DNA of 16,441 nt from Pseudomonadota bacterium (GTDB taxonomy: Bacteria; Pseudomonadota; Gammaproteobacteria; Halothiobacillales; Halothiobacillaceae): contig JAJYPA010000135.1 in assembly GCA_021795795.1 (NCBI GenBank), positions 1-16,441 of the forward strand, given 5' to 3'. The position numbers were made by a program, and so were the translations under genes. Below, in pieces: positions 1 to 6,611 of this stretch; the stretch's first letter is position 1, and every line of letters starts with the position of its first letter. Below the pieces are notes generated by a model. It was not told the origin of the DNA. It ran no database searches and saw only the letters and a list, made by a program, of their open reading frames with translations.

Positions 1-696
1 GCCTTCCAGCCTATCGTCAACACCGCGACCAAGCGTGTATACGCCTACGAGGCGCTGGTTCGGGGGATTGCCGGGGAACCTGCGCTGTCGGTGCTGAGCC
101 AGATCAATAGCGATAATCGCTATTTTTTCGACCAGGCGGCACGGGTTACCGCAATCCGCCTGGCATCTGAGTTGGGTTTTTCCTCAAAAGATCCGGACAC
201 CAAGCTCAGTATCAATTTCATGCCGAACGCGGTTTATCGCGCTTCAACTTGTATTCGTGCAACGCTTGAGGCCGCTCGTCTTTATGACTTGGATCCGAAG
301 CGACTGATTTTTGAAATAGCCGAGGCAGATCAGATTGTTGATCGAAAACATCTGATGGACATCATCGAGGTCTATCGCACACAAGGCTTTACCATCGCGC
401 TTGATGATTTTGGTGAAGGATATGCTGGCTTGAATCACCTGATCGAGATTCGGCCGGATGTGATCAAGCTGGATTTGAATCTGATCCGCAATATTGACCA
501 TGATGCGGGTCGGCAAGCGGTGGTGCGTGCAACGGTGAGCATGTGCAAGGAATTGGGTATCGGCGTAGTCGCAGAGGGTGTTGAAACGCTTGAAGAGTGG
601 TCCTGCCTTGAAGACTTGGGCGTTTTCTTGCACCAGGGTTATTTATTCTCGAGGCCAGTATTTGAGGCGTTGCCTGAGCCCCAGTATCCCGCCTGA
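1..696 (+). CDS. EAL-domain c-di-GMP phosphodiesterase, 5' end missing
   Basis: Predicted to hydrolyse cyclic di-GMP to pGpG. The frame is open from base 1 to the TGA at 694-696, so the start and any sensor domain lie outside the window; 231 residues are visible. The EAL signature (YEALVRG) is at visible residues 16-22. The expected metal and catalytic positions are all readable: Asn72 (SINFMPN), Glu105 (FEIAE), Asp135-Asp136 (DDFG), Lys156 (VIKLD), Glu195 (AEGVE) and Gln212 (QGYLF). It should therefore be an active enzyme. In detail (ETLEEW, QGYLFSRP) the domain resembles the EAL modules of BLUF-type proteins such as BluF/YcgF and BlrP1, so a blue-light sensor could precede it, but that part is not visible. 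The internal GTG at 91 is a codon within the domain, not a start. The gene is convergent with the tetR-type gene. Confidence 0.93.
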   Translation, partial: AFQPIVNTATKRVYAYEALVRGIAGEPALSVLSQINSDNRYFFDQAARVTAIRLASELGFSSKDPDTKLSINFMPNAVYRASTCIRATLEAARLYDLDPKRLIFEIAEADQIVDRKHLMDIIEVYRTQGFTIALDDFGEGYAGLNHLIEIRPDVIKLDLNLIRNIDHDAGRQAVVRATVSMCKELGIGVVAEGVETLEEWSCLEDLGVFLHQGYLFSRPVFEALPEPQYPA

Positions 697-838
697 AGCT
701 TGGAGCTTGGACAGGCATGCCAGCATGTCGCGCCAAACACACTCGATGGTCATTAATTATCTTTTGCCGACGAGTTGGAACGTCTGGCGAAATACATTTC
801 CTTTGCTGATCAGTATTGCATCCCTACGCACTTCGGTA

Positions 839-1426
839 CTATTCACGCGGCTGTTCAAGCGCCTGTGAGATCAGTTTCAGGATGTTTGTCGCCAGATAAG
901 CTTCCGATTGCGTTTCTGTGCTGCCGCCGGGCAGATAGGGGCGCATCGGGTTAATCTGAAAGTGGAAAATCACGAGGCCGATCAGGCTCGTGGTGAGGAA
1001 GTGCGGATCGCAGGTGGGGTTGATGGCCAGAAAGATGTCATGCAGGGCATGACAGGTTTCGGCCATGACGACGTTCACGAGAAACCTGTATCGATCTTCG
1101 TCCTGCTCGATCAGTTCGCGCATGAACAATTGACGGAACATGGGTTGTTCATTCAGGTGGTGGCAGATCAGTCGAATGAAGTTGCCGAGCTTCTCTTCTG
1201 CGGGTTTCTCACCCTTCAGGCAGCCTATCAGACTGGCGCCGTGTTCTTCAAACACAAAGCTCAGGGTTTCCTGATACAGCGTCTTCTTGTCGGCGAAGTG
1301 GTTGTAGAGCGATGGCGCCTTGATCTGACAGGCGCCAGCGATATCGCGCATGGTGATCGTATCGAACCCCCGTGCGGCGAATAATTCGGCTGCGGTCGAT
1401 AGTATGGTGTCCCGAGTGCTGCTCAA
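839..1426 (-). CDS. TetR/AcrR-family transcriptional repressor
   Basis: A 195-residue one-component repressor, a normal length for the family. The N-terminal helix-turn-helix spans about residues 5-50 (AAELFAARGFDTITMRDIA then SLYNHFADKKTLY), the standard TetR signature. The rest is an all-helical ligand-binding and dimerisation domain of unknown ligand. The start is a TTG at 1426 that overlaps the TGA of the upstream gene (TTGA). The only later in-frame ATG falls inside the helix-turn-helix, so the TTG is preferred; an AGGA lies about nine bases before it. It is the last gene of a three-gene operon, and a perfect palindrome sits at the operon promoter (2581-2598). It most likely represses its own operon, and possibly the divergent DUF202 gene. 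The autoregulation is inference; the family call is secure. Confidence 0.93.
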   Translation of the reverse strand: MSSTRDTILSTAAELFAARGFDTITMRDIAGACQIKAPSLYNHFADKKTLYQETLSFVFEEHGASLIGCLKGEKPAEEKLGNFIRLICHHLNEQPMFRQLFMRELIEQDEDRYRFLVNVVMAETCHALHDIFLAINPTCDPHFLTTSLIGLVIFHFQINPMRPYLPGGSTETQSEAYLATNILKLISQALEQPRE

Positions 1427-2142
1427 CCTGTTTGGTCCTGTTTCTTGTTTCTGATGGCATCCCAGTCGATGTTGTTGCAGGCGTAGCAGGGTGTTTCGAT
1501 CAGGCGGAGCCGTACCAGCAACGAGTGGATTTTACACCCAAGGCAGAAACCCATCACCGCTTCCAGCCAGATCATGGCCAGGCAGACCCAAACCAGCGCA
1601 ACCGGAATTTGGTAGGGGATGTAGTTGACTGTTGTCGGTAGAATGTGATGCGCAAAGAGCGTGTTGACCCATCTGGCAAATACATCGGGATTGAAGAACA
1701 CGAGACAGAAGCTCGCCAGGAACAGGCCGAGCCCCCAGGCAAAGCGCTTGGGTGCCAGCGGTTTCCACACGGGCGTTTGGTTACGTGTCAGGAACGCGGC
1801 CAGTTGGATAGTCGGAGAAAAGCGCGAACTCCAGACGGTCATGCTGACCAGCAGTTCGAATAACGCATAGATCAGCACGAGCGTCTGCGGAGTGTAGTCG
1901 ATGATGCGCATCTTCATATCCCCCGAATAGATGATGTTCGACGCCGCATCCAGGTCGTAGGTGTCTTTCACCGTTGACGGATCAACGATCCAGGGTGAAG
2001 TGTAGAACACGTAAAAGAAGGTCAGCACCATGAAGAACGGGATGAACATCATGATGCCGGCCCGGATGCGCACGGCATTCTCGTTGATGAACAGATCGGG
2101 TTCGCTGGTGTCTCTGAACCATGTTTTCTTGAATGTGCTCAT
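1423..2142 (-). CDS. DUF4395-type integral membrane protein with two CXXC motifs
   Basis: A 239-residue inner-membrane protein of unknown function. About four hydrophobic segments are visible, near residues 28-50, 86-105, 133-151 and 178-200. The C-terminal half (RFAWGLGLFLASFCLVF through GFCLGCKIHSLL) has the look of DUF4395. The roughly 110-residue N-terminal part is longer than I expect for that family. Two CXXC pairs stand out: C200-L-G-C203 at the end of the last membrane segment and C219-Y-A-C222 in the soluble tail, which could bind metal or act in thiol redox chemistry. The ATG at 2142 overlaps the TGA of the upstream gene (ATGA) and is preceded by AGGAG at good spacing, so the two membrane proteins are translationally coupled. 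DUF4395 membership is from memory; function is unknown. Confidence 0.82.
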   Translation of the reverse strand: MSTFKKTWFRDTSEPDLFINENAVRIRAGIMMFIPFFMVLTFFYVFYTSPWIVDPSTVKDTYDLDAASNIIYSGDMKMRIIDYTPQTLVLIYALFELLVSMTVWSSRFSPTIQLAAFLTRNQTPVWKPLAPKRFAWGLGLFLASFCLVFFNPDVFARWVNTLFAHHILPTTVNYIPYQIPVALVWVCLAMIWLEAVMGFCLGCKIHSLLVRLRLIETPCYACNNIDWDAIRNKKQDQTG

Positions 2143-2546
2143 TGCGCGCTCCTGTTCTTTTGCACGGAACCCGAAACGGGTTTGCTGAAAAATGTGTTGA
2201 TGATCATGGAGACGCTGTAGGCCTCACTATGGTTCCATGGCATCAGTGACATGAAGCGGGCAAGGAAGCAGTAATCGAGCAGCACCATGGCACTGGTGCC
2301 GAGAATGACGGGGTAGATCAACCAGGCCATGGGGTGCCAGAGCGCCAGCAACAGAAGCAGCAGATAGGCAATGCGGACTTGGGTGGCAAAGCCGCGAATG
2401 GATCGTTCTTCCGCGTAGAAATGCACGACCTGAACGGCGGTGAGGCCAATGGCCAGCATCAGGCCGGTGTGCCCGAAGATGGCTTCAATGATGAGAAGCA
2501 CGTCCGTGATGAACCAGTAAATCCAGATCTTGTTCGGTATGCGCAT
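2139..2546 (-). CDS. Small integral membrane protein, first gene of TetR operon
   Basis: I do not recognise this 135-residue protein as a named family. It is strongly hydrophobic, with about four membrane segments near residues 8-25, 27-45, 58-77 and 78-95, and a basic C-terminal tail (VQKNRSAQ). No catalytic motif is evident. The ATG at 2546 follows a strong ribosome site (GGGGAGAG) at good spacing. Its stop overlaps the DUF4395 start by four bases, and the TetR gene follows, so all three should be on one transcript from the promoter near 2619. The fixed pairing suggests the two membrane proteins act together, perhaps as a small complex, under control of a TetR ligand. That role is inference. 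Confidence 0.75.
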   Translation of the reverse strand: MRIPNKIWIYWFITDVLLIIEAIFGHTGLMLAIGLTAVQVVHFYAEERSIRGFATQVRIAYLLLLLLALWHPMAWLIYPVILGTSAMVLLDYCFLARFMSLMPWNHSEAYSVSMIINTFFSKPVSGSVQKNRSAQ

Positions 2547-2580
2547 GATATCTCTCCCCTGAAATCGTTTTTCTTTGGCT

Positions 2581-2598
2581 AACTAACGTTCGTTAGTT
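2581..2598. promoter_or_regulatory. Perfect palindrome, probable TetR operator
   Basis: Inverted repeat with 8-bp arms AACTAACG and CGTTAGTT around a 2-bp TT spacer. The form (CTAACG...CGTTAG) is typical of operators bound by TetR-family dimers. It lies between a TTGACA -35 box on the minus strand (2619-2624) and the first gene of the operon, over the expected -10 and start-site region. Binding there would block transcription of the operon whose last gene is the TetR regulator. Confidence 0.82.
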
Positions 2599-2624
2599 TC
2601 ACGTAAAGCGCTTCCGATTGTCAA
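2596..2624 (-). promoter_or_regulatory. Probable promoter of the membrane-protein/TetR operon
   Basis: A consensus -35 box TTGACA is read on the minus strand at 2619-2624. At 17-18 bases the -10 candidates are weak (TGAAAC or GAAACT), and they touch the palindrome at 2581-2598. The leader to the ATG at 2546 would be about 40 bases. The -35 is clear; the -10 is not. Confidence 0.5.
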
Positions 2625-2646
2625 TGGGTAGGCTGTCCGCTGATTC

Positions 2647-2674
2647 TTGATCTTTCATTTTCGGGCGATACTGT
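2647..2674 (+). promoter_or_regulatory. Possible promoter of the DUF202 gene
   Basis: TTGATC at 2647-2652 and TACTGT at 2669-2674 are separated by 16 bases, upstream of the plus-strand DUF202 gene. The match is moderate. The promoter is about 50 bp from the TetR palindrome, so it may escape repression. Confidence 0.3.
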
Positions 2675-2740
2675 TCTTCCGCATACATCGCCGTGCTGTG
2701 TTGTCGGCCGGATTGTCCCGGTTTGCCATAAGGAGTGTTT

Positions 2741-3118
2741 ATGTCCGATTTGAATGACCCGCGTGTCTTTTTTGCCGCCGAACGCACCTTGATGGCGTGG
2801 AACCGTACCGGTTTGACGCTGATGGCTTTCGGTTTTGTGATCGAGCGATTCGATCTGTTCGTCACGATGCTGGCTCGGCTGCCCCAGAAACCACTGGATC
2901 ATGGCTTGTCGTTCTGGATCGGCATGGCGTTTATCTGCCTGGGGGCCGCATCGAGTGCCCTAGCCGTCGTGCAATACCGCAAGGTGTTGCACACACTGAA
3001 TCCGAACGAGGTGCCTCAAGGCTACTGGGTCAATATGGGCGTGCTGACAAATCTGGCCGTGGCGGTGCTGGGATTTATGTTGACTGCCTATCTTTTTACC
3101 AGTCATCCGGTCGGTTAA
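2741..3118 (+). CDS. YidH/DUF202-family inner-membrane protein
   Basis: A 125-residue membrane protein with the DUF202 signature at its start (DPRVFFAAERTLMAWNRTGL, residues 6-25). Three membrane segments lie near residues 22-44, 57-77 and 99-119, the usual YidH architecture and length. The ATG at 2741 is preceded by AAGGAG at good spacing. A GTG six bases upstream sits too close to that ribosome site to be the start. The biochemical role of YidH/DUF202 proteins is not established. The gene is divergent from the TetR-controlled membrane operon, with 194 bp between the two starts, which hints at a functional or regulatory link. It is followed by the nsrR-like gene on the same strand, with about 100 bp between them. 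Confidence 0.88.
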   Translation: MSDLNDPRVFFAAERTLMAWNRTGLTLMAFGFVIERFDLFVTMLARLPQKPLDHGLSFWIGMAFICLGAASSALAVVQYRKVLHTLNPNEVPQGYWVNMGVLTNLAVAVLGFMLTAYLFTSHPVG

Positions 3119-3173
3119 TCGGGTGAGGTTCTGTTTCTTTCTCTCCAACTTTTTTATCTGGCTCGACTACGGA

Positions 3174-3179
3174 TATGAT
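3174..3179 (+). promoter_or_regulatory. Candidate -10 box of the nsrR-like gene
   Basis: TATGAT at 3174-3179 matches a sigma-70 -10 box in five of six positions and would give a leader of about 30 bases to the ATG at 3218. No good -35 box is visible at 16-18 bases upstream (a T-rich tract is there), so the site is tentative. Confidence 0.35.
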
Positions 3180-3217
3180 GAAAAGACGTCCATCCCGGTA
3201 GAAAGGCACCCCTTCTC

Positions 3218-3652
3218 ATGCAATTGAATCAACAAACTGATTACGCATTGCGCGTCCTGCTGTTACTTGCCGAGCAGGAATCTGTTGAGCCTCAACACCT
3301 GTACACAATCAAGGAAATTGCCGAGTTTCATCAAATATCTCGAAACCACCTGATGAAGATTGTTAACTCCCTGGCAGAGCAAGGGTATGTGCAATCACAG
3401 CGTGGGAGAAATGGGGGGGTGAAGCTGGGTAGGTCAAGCAAGGACATCAATATTGGCGAGGTCGTGCGCGGCATGGAAAACAGTTGGGCTCTGGTCGATT
3501 GTTTTTCACCGACGGGATCCCATTGTCGGATTCAGGGCCGATGCCGATTGCAGCCTGTACTCCAGCAAGCGCTTCATGCGTTCTGGAGTACATTGGATCA
3601 GTTCAGTCTTGCGGATGTTTCAACTCGTCCTGTCATACCAGGCAGGTTGTAG
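3218..3652 (+). CDS. nsrR: Rrf2-family NO-sensing repressor, NsrR-like
   Basis: A 144-residue Rrf2-family regulator, the size of NsrR. NsrR is an iron-sulfur repressor that leaves DNA when nitric oxide attacks its cluster. The winged helix occupies about residues 1-75, with the NsrR-like pieces TDYALRVLLLLA, SRNHLMKIVNSL and RGRNGGVKLG. Three cluster cysteines follow: Cys95, Cys103 and Cys109 (C-X7-C-X5-C). The NHL/K helix and the context (convergent with a globin gene whose promoter carries an NsrR-like palindrome) favour NsrR over IscR. The ATG at 3218 begins the canonical MQL N-terminus; an AAAGG lies about 12 bases before it. Family call is strong; the NsrR assignment is likely. Confidence 0.85.
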   Translation: MQLNQQTDYALRVLLLLAEQESVEPQHLYTIKEIAEFHQISRNHLMKIVNSLAEQGYVQSQRGRNGGVKLGRSSKDINIGEVVRGMENSWALVDCFSPTGSHCRIQGRCRLQPVLQQALHAFWSTLDQFSLADVSTRPVIPGRL

Positions 3653-3658
3653 TCACGC

Positions 3659-3704
3659 GGCTCCTGACATCGTTACGATCTTCTTTGCTGGAATGTTAGG
3701 AGCC
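3659..3704. repeat. Long-loop inverted repeat between convergent genes
   Basis: Arms GGCTCCT (3659-3665) and AGGAGCC (3698-3704) enclose a 32-base loop holding a smaller ATCG/CGAT stem. It lies in the 65-bp gap between the convergent nsrR-like and globin genes. There is no T-tract, so it is not a standard intrinsic terminator, though it could weakly stop transcription both ways. Confidence 0.3.
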
Positions 3705-3717
3705 GATTCGCGGTGCT

Positions 3718-4119
3718 TTATGCGGCGCTTTGCATGGTCGTTGCGATCAGTGTGTATGCTTCTGTCCATGCTCCTTTTACCTCGGGTGTGAAGGCCGGGC
3801 CTAGTCCTTTTTCAAGGGCCCACAAGAGAGCGGCCCCCACCGTGGCATATTGGTGATTCTGTACACCGTAGCCTTTGTGGCGTTTCCCCATGTCCTGCAG
3901 AATCGGCACCATCGGTTCGAGTCGGTCGAGGGCGTTTACAACCGTGTTGATGGATATCATGAGCTTTTTGCCTTGCTCTGCCATGTCGTCTTTGAACATG
4001 GGTTTAACGCTGGGGTCGAGCTCGAATAGTTTGTTGTAAAAAAGTTCGGCGGCTTGTTCCTTGATGGGTACAACTTGCGCCCATGTGCTTCGAACCAGGT
4101 CTTTTTGCTGGGGGGTCAT
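3718..4119 (-). CDS. Single-domain bacterial globin (Vitreoscilla haemoglobin-like)
   Basis: A 133-residue haem protein of the flavohaemoglobin-type globin fold without a reductase domain. It is expected to bind oxygen and nitric oxide and take part in NO detoxification or oxygen supply. By hand alignment with Vitreoscilla haemoglobin, the key haem-pocket residues are Tyr28 (B10, ELFYNKLF), Gln49 (E7) and His81 (proximal F8, GKRHKGYGV). The ATG at 4119 is chosen because GGAG lies seven bases before it; the TTG at 4137 would add six residues without a better ribosome site. The promoter carries an NsrR-like palindrome and the adjacent gene encodes an NsrR-like repressor, so induction by NO is expected. 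The reductase partner is not in the window. Confidence 0.9.
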   Translation of the reverse strand: MTPQQKDLVRSTWAQVVPIKEQAAELFYNKLFELDPSVKPMFKDDMAEQGKKLMISINTVVNALDRLEPMVPILQDMGKRHKGYGVQNHQYATVGAALLWALEKGLGPAFTPEVKGAWTEAYTLIATTMQSAA

Positions 4120-4197
4120 AATGATTCTCCGAGTCAAAGTCGTTTGTGGGATGCTCTCGTGCCCTGTCGATCAGCAATGGGGCAACGTGCATGGCAC

Positions 4198-4221
4198 ATC
4201 CCGGCGACTGAGCACCGGGAT
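4198..4221 (-). repeat. Inverted repeat in the globin 5' leader
   Basis: Seven-bp arms ATCCCGG (4198-4204) and CCGGGAT (4215-4221) with a 10-base loop. It lies between the predicted globin promoter (near 4253) and the ATG at 4119, so it would fold in the untranslated leader of about 120 bases. No T-tract follows. Its role is unknown. Confidence 0.4.
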
Positions 4222-4252
4222 GAATTGATAACAGCAGGAAACAGGCCAATTT

Positions 4253-4281
4253 ATAATATGTATCTGAAATACATATTTAAT
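4253..4281 (-). promoter_or_regulatory. Globin promoter with overlapping NsrR-like site
   Basis: TATTAT on the minus strand (4253-4258) is the best -10 box. At 17 bases the -35 is weak (ATTAAA, 4276-4281). The palindrome at 4255-4277 covers the -10 and the spacer, the usual geometry for repression. Confidence 0.45.
4255..4277. promoter_or_regulatory. NsrR-like operator palindrome
   Basis: A 23-bp palindrome built 11-1-11: left half AATATGTATCT, centre G, right half AAATACATATT. Ten of eleven positions are symmetric. The ATGTAT..ATACAT core matches the gammaproteobacterial NsrR pattern as I recall it (ATG-C/T-ATTT repeated inverted around one base). It lies at the globin promoter, about 600 bp from the nsrR-like gene. 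No equally good copy is visible upstream of nsrR itself. Confidence 0.75.
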
Positions 4282-4430
4282 GCGGGTAGTCGTGTGGTCG
4301 TGGTATTTGCTCAGATGAATTCCTGCTTCATAAAAGGGAGTTCATTGCAGTGATCGCCCAAGCGTAGTGCATTGTTTGATCGGGCTCGTAGGGGAAAAGC
4401 AGGTTCGGTACTGTGTTGTTATTCCGCGTA

Positions 4431-4460
4431 TTGCGTTTTCAGCGGGTCATGAATTATCAT
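4431..4460 (+). promoter_or_regulatory. Probable umuDC promoter
   Basis: TTGCGT (4431-4436) and TATCAT (4455-4460) are spaced by 18 bases, upstream of the umuD start. The transcription start would fall near 4467, inside the palindrome at 4462-4484. No LexA box (CTG-N10-CAG) was found. The rest of the 359-base gap 4138-4496, apart from the globin leader, shows nothing else recognisable. Confidence 0.45.
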
Positions 4461-4461
4461 A

Positions 4462-4484
4462 TTGAATAATGTAACTTTATTCAA
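4462..4484. promoter_or_regulatory. Perfect palindrome, candidate UmuD-type repressor operator
   Basis: Perfect 8-bp arms TTGAATAA (4462-4469) and TTATTCAA (4477-4484) enclose TGTAACT. It begins one base past the -10 box and ends 12 bases before the umuD GTG, an ideal operator position. As I recall, the Acinetobacter UmuDAb/DdrR-regulated promoters share arms TTGAAA/TTTCAA around the same TGTAAC core, which this site matches closely. It is not a LexA box. Confidence 0.65.
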
Positions 4485-4496
4485 GAGTAAAGATTA

Positions 4497-5237
4497 GTGG
4501 ACTCATCTAACCGTTCATCACCTAAAAAAACACGCGTTTGCGATTCCAACGGGCATGGTGGTGCGCGTTCCGGGGCGGGGCGGCCCAAGGGTCAGGGGCG
4601 TTGGGGCGAGCCCACGGTGCCGGTTCGGGTGCCGCAAAGCCGGGTGGCGGTGGTCAAGGCTTTGCTGGATACACTGCCCGCGTTACCCGCCCTGAATGGC
4701 AATGACCAAAAACTCCCAAATCAAGTGGGTGAGGTACCAGTCATTGCTCGGGCGAGGGCCAGTAAGGAGCCGCTTTCACCGGATGCCTGGTCCGATGTGC
4801 TGGCCGCATCGGGGTTGATTCCGCGGCAGCCGGCCACTGTGTCGCCCGTGTTGACGTTGCCCCTGTTCGGTTATCGGATTGCGGCGGGGTTTCCGTCTCC
4901 GGCGGATGATTATGTCGAGGAGCGCATCGACCTGAATCGGCATTTGATCCGGCACAAGGAAGCCACGTTCTTTCTGCGCGTGCAGGGGGATTCGATGATC
5001 AATGCCGGAATTCACGATGGCGATATGCTGATCGTTGATCGGGCTATCGAGCCGGTATCGGGCAAGATCGTGATTGCGGCGCTGGATGGAGAGCTCACGG
5101 TCAAGCGGCTATCGACTATCGGCGGCGTGGTGCGTCTGCTGCCGGAAAACCCGGATTACCCGGTGATCGAGATCGGTGCGGAGCAGGAGTTGGTGATCTG
5201 GGGTGTGGTGATTCATGTCATCCATGCGCTGGGCTGA
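4497..5237 (+). CDS. umuD: UmuD-like autoproteolytic protein with long N-terminal extension
   Basis: A 246-residue LexA-fold S24 peptidase; E. coli UmuD is 139. The C-terminal part matches UmuD: cleavage bond Ala130-Gly131 ([21 protein letters not shown] region), catalytic Ser166 (GDSMINAG) and Lys203 (GELTVKRL). The gaps from cleavage site to Ser (35) and Ser to Lys (37) equal those of E. coli UmuD. RecA-stimulated self-cleavage gives the polymerase V subunit. The roughly 125-residue extension has an AT-hook-like GAGRPKG (residues 26-32), then a strand-helix stretch ([20 protein letters not shown], 40-59) that resembles a ribbon-helix-helix element. It may be a DNA-binding part, making this a UmuDAb-like self-repressor. 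GTG 4497 is the only reasonable start, as an in-frame TAA lies at 4488-4490; its ribosome site is weak. It overlaps umuC. Confidence 0.9.
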   Translation: MDSSNRSSPKKTRVCDSNGHGGARSGAGRPKGQGRWGEPTVPVRVPQSRVAVVKALLDTLPALPALNGNDQKLPNQVGEVPVIARARASKEPLSPDAWSDVLAASGLIPRQPATVSPVLTLPLFGYRIAAGFPSPADDYVEERIDLNRHLIRHKEATFFLRVQGDSMINAGIHDGDMLIVDRAIEPVSGKIVIAALDGELTVKRLSTIGGVVRLLPENPDYPVIEIGAEQELVIWGVVIHVIHALG

Positions 5238-6561
5238 GAAAATGCCGGTTTCAGTATCTCCCCGATTGGACAGTACGCGGCGCAAGCCGGTATTTGCACT
5301 GGTCGATGGCAATAATTTCTATGTATCTTGCGAGCGGGTGTTCAATCCGGCGCTCGAGGGGCGTCCGGTCGTGGTGTTGTCGAATAACGATGGCTGTGCC
5401 GTCGCCCGTTCGGCAGAAGCCAAGGCGCTGGGGATTGCGATGGGGCAACCATGGTTCCAGATTCAGTCGATGGCGCAGTCGCATGGTCTGGTCGCCCTGT
5501 CGTCGAACTATGAGCTCTACGCGGACATGAGTAACCGCATGATGCGGATCCTGGCCGATTTTTCTCCCCGTCAGGAAGTCTATTCGATCGATGAATGCTT
5601 TTTGGATTTACGGGGGATGGATGTCGATCTGACGTTATTGGGGCACAGGATGCGCCAGCGTGTCGCACAGTGGATTGGTATTCCGGTCGGAATCGGGATT
5701 GGAGAATCCAAGACGCTGGCGAAGCTGGCCAATCATCTGGCGAAAAAACAGCCGCAGTGGCAGGGCGTGTGTGACTTGACCGCGCTGGAGGAATCGGCGC
5801 AGGATCGTTTGATGGCTTGTGTCGATGTCGGTGATGTCTGGGGTGTCGGGCGGCGCTTGAAAGAGCAGCTCAACGCGCGGGGTATTGTTACCGCGCTGGA
5901 TCTGAAACGCGCCGATCCGGTGATTGTTCAGCGGCAATTTTCGGTTGTATTGGCGCGCACGGTACGCGAGCTTCAGGGTATTTCCTGCCTGCCGCTGGAA
6001 TCGGTGGTGGCGCCCAGGCAACAAATCATCGTCAGTCGCTCATTTGGCAAACCGGTGTGGTATCTACCCGAACTGCGTCAAGCCATCACGGCGCACATGA
6101 GCCGCGCGGCCGAAAAGCTCAGAGCGCAAGCCAGCGTAACGCAGATGGTGCAGGTCTTTATTCGCACCAGTCCATTCAGTGCTCGGCCTTTTTATAGCCA
6201 GGGCATCACACTGCCCTTGGCTGCGGCCAGCGATGATACCCGCTTGCTGGTTAAAATCGCCCAGCAGGGGCTGGGGCGAATCTATCGAGCAGGTTTCGAA
6301 TATCAGAAGGTCGGCGTGGTGCTGATCGACATCCAGCCCAAAGGGCAGGGCGCGCGGACGGATTTATTCCACAATGCACAACACGACCGGCGCACAGACC
6401 AACTAATGCAAACACTCGACGCGATCAATGCCCGAATGGGCAAGCATACGCTGAAACTAGCCGGGGAAGGGTTCGCACAGCCTTGGGCCATGAAGCGCAA
6501 TCGGCACACACCGGCCTATACGACTGATATTCGGCAATTGGCGCGGGTGGTGGCAATGTGA
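5215..6561 (+). CDS. umuC: UmuC, Y-family translesion polymerase V catalytic subunit
   Basis: Catalytic subunit of error-prone DNA polymerase V, which copies past lesions together with processed UmuD and RecA. The product has 448 residues; E. coli UmuC has 422, and the excess is mostly about 25 residues at the N-terminus. Catalytic acids are Asp31 ([10 protein letters not shown]), Asp126 and Glu127 (YSIDECFLD); Tyr36 is the likely steric-gate residue. The ARTDLF stretch (380-385) stands where UmuC proteins carry a beta-clamp-binding motif, here degenerate. The ATG at 5215 overlaps the end of umuD by 23 bases, implying coupling. Later ATGs at 5224 and 5242 are also possible because the conserved homology begins only near residue 26. 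Regulation should follow umuD. Confidence 0.96.
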   Translation: MSSMRWAEKMPVSVSPRLDSTRRKPVFALVDGNNFYVSCERVFNPALEGRPVVVLSNNDGCAVARSAEAKALGIAMGQPWFQIQSMAQSHGLVALSSNYELYADMSNRMMRILADFSPRQEVYSIDECFLDLRGMDVDLTLLGHRMRQRVAQWIGIPVGIGIGESKTLAKLANHLAKKQPQWQGVCDLTALEESAQDRLMACVDVGDVWGVGRRLKEQLNARGIVTALDLKRADPVIVQRQFSVVLARTVRELQGISCLPLESVVAPRQQIIVSRSFGKPVWYLPELRQAITAHMSRAAEKLRAQASVTQMVQVFIRTSPFSARPFYSQGITLPLAAASDDTRLLVKIAQQGLGRIYRAGFEYQKVGVVLIDIQPKGQGARTDLFHNAQHDRRTDQLMQTLDAINARMGKHTLKLAGEGFAQPWAMKRNRHTPAYTTDIRQLARVVAM

Positions 6562-6611
6562 ATTTTGGCTATCTACCGCCCGGTACCTCTCTGCATGAAT
6601 TGGAGGCTCGG

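Noticed and set aside
757..838. Protein-like reading (DELERLAKYISFADQYC) between the EAL and tetR genes
   Set aside because: It has no start codon, a stop just upstream, and runs into the antisense of tetR; I recognise no family, so chance is as likely as a gene remnant.
908..1384. 158-residue plus-strand open frame opposite the tetR gene
   Set aside because: It is antisense to a clear TetR gene, has no recognisable domain and no ribosome site; a shadow of the GC-biased codon use of tetR.
4252..4257. Perfect TATAAT on the plus strand near the globin operator
   Set aside because: The nearest TTGATA (4225-4230) is 21 bases away, too far, and no plus-strand gene follows for about 240 bases; it is explained by the AT-rich palindrome.
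4411..4426. Possible LexA box upstream of umuD (TACTG followed by ten bases)
   Set aside because: The right half reads CCG, not CAG, and there is no symmetry with the left half, so it does not qualify as a CTG-N10-CAG box.
6562..6611. Terminator between convergent umuC and cyclase genes
   Set aside because: No hairpin with a T-tract is visible in either direction.
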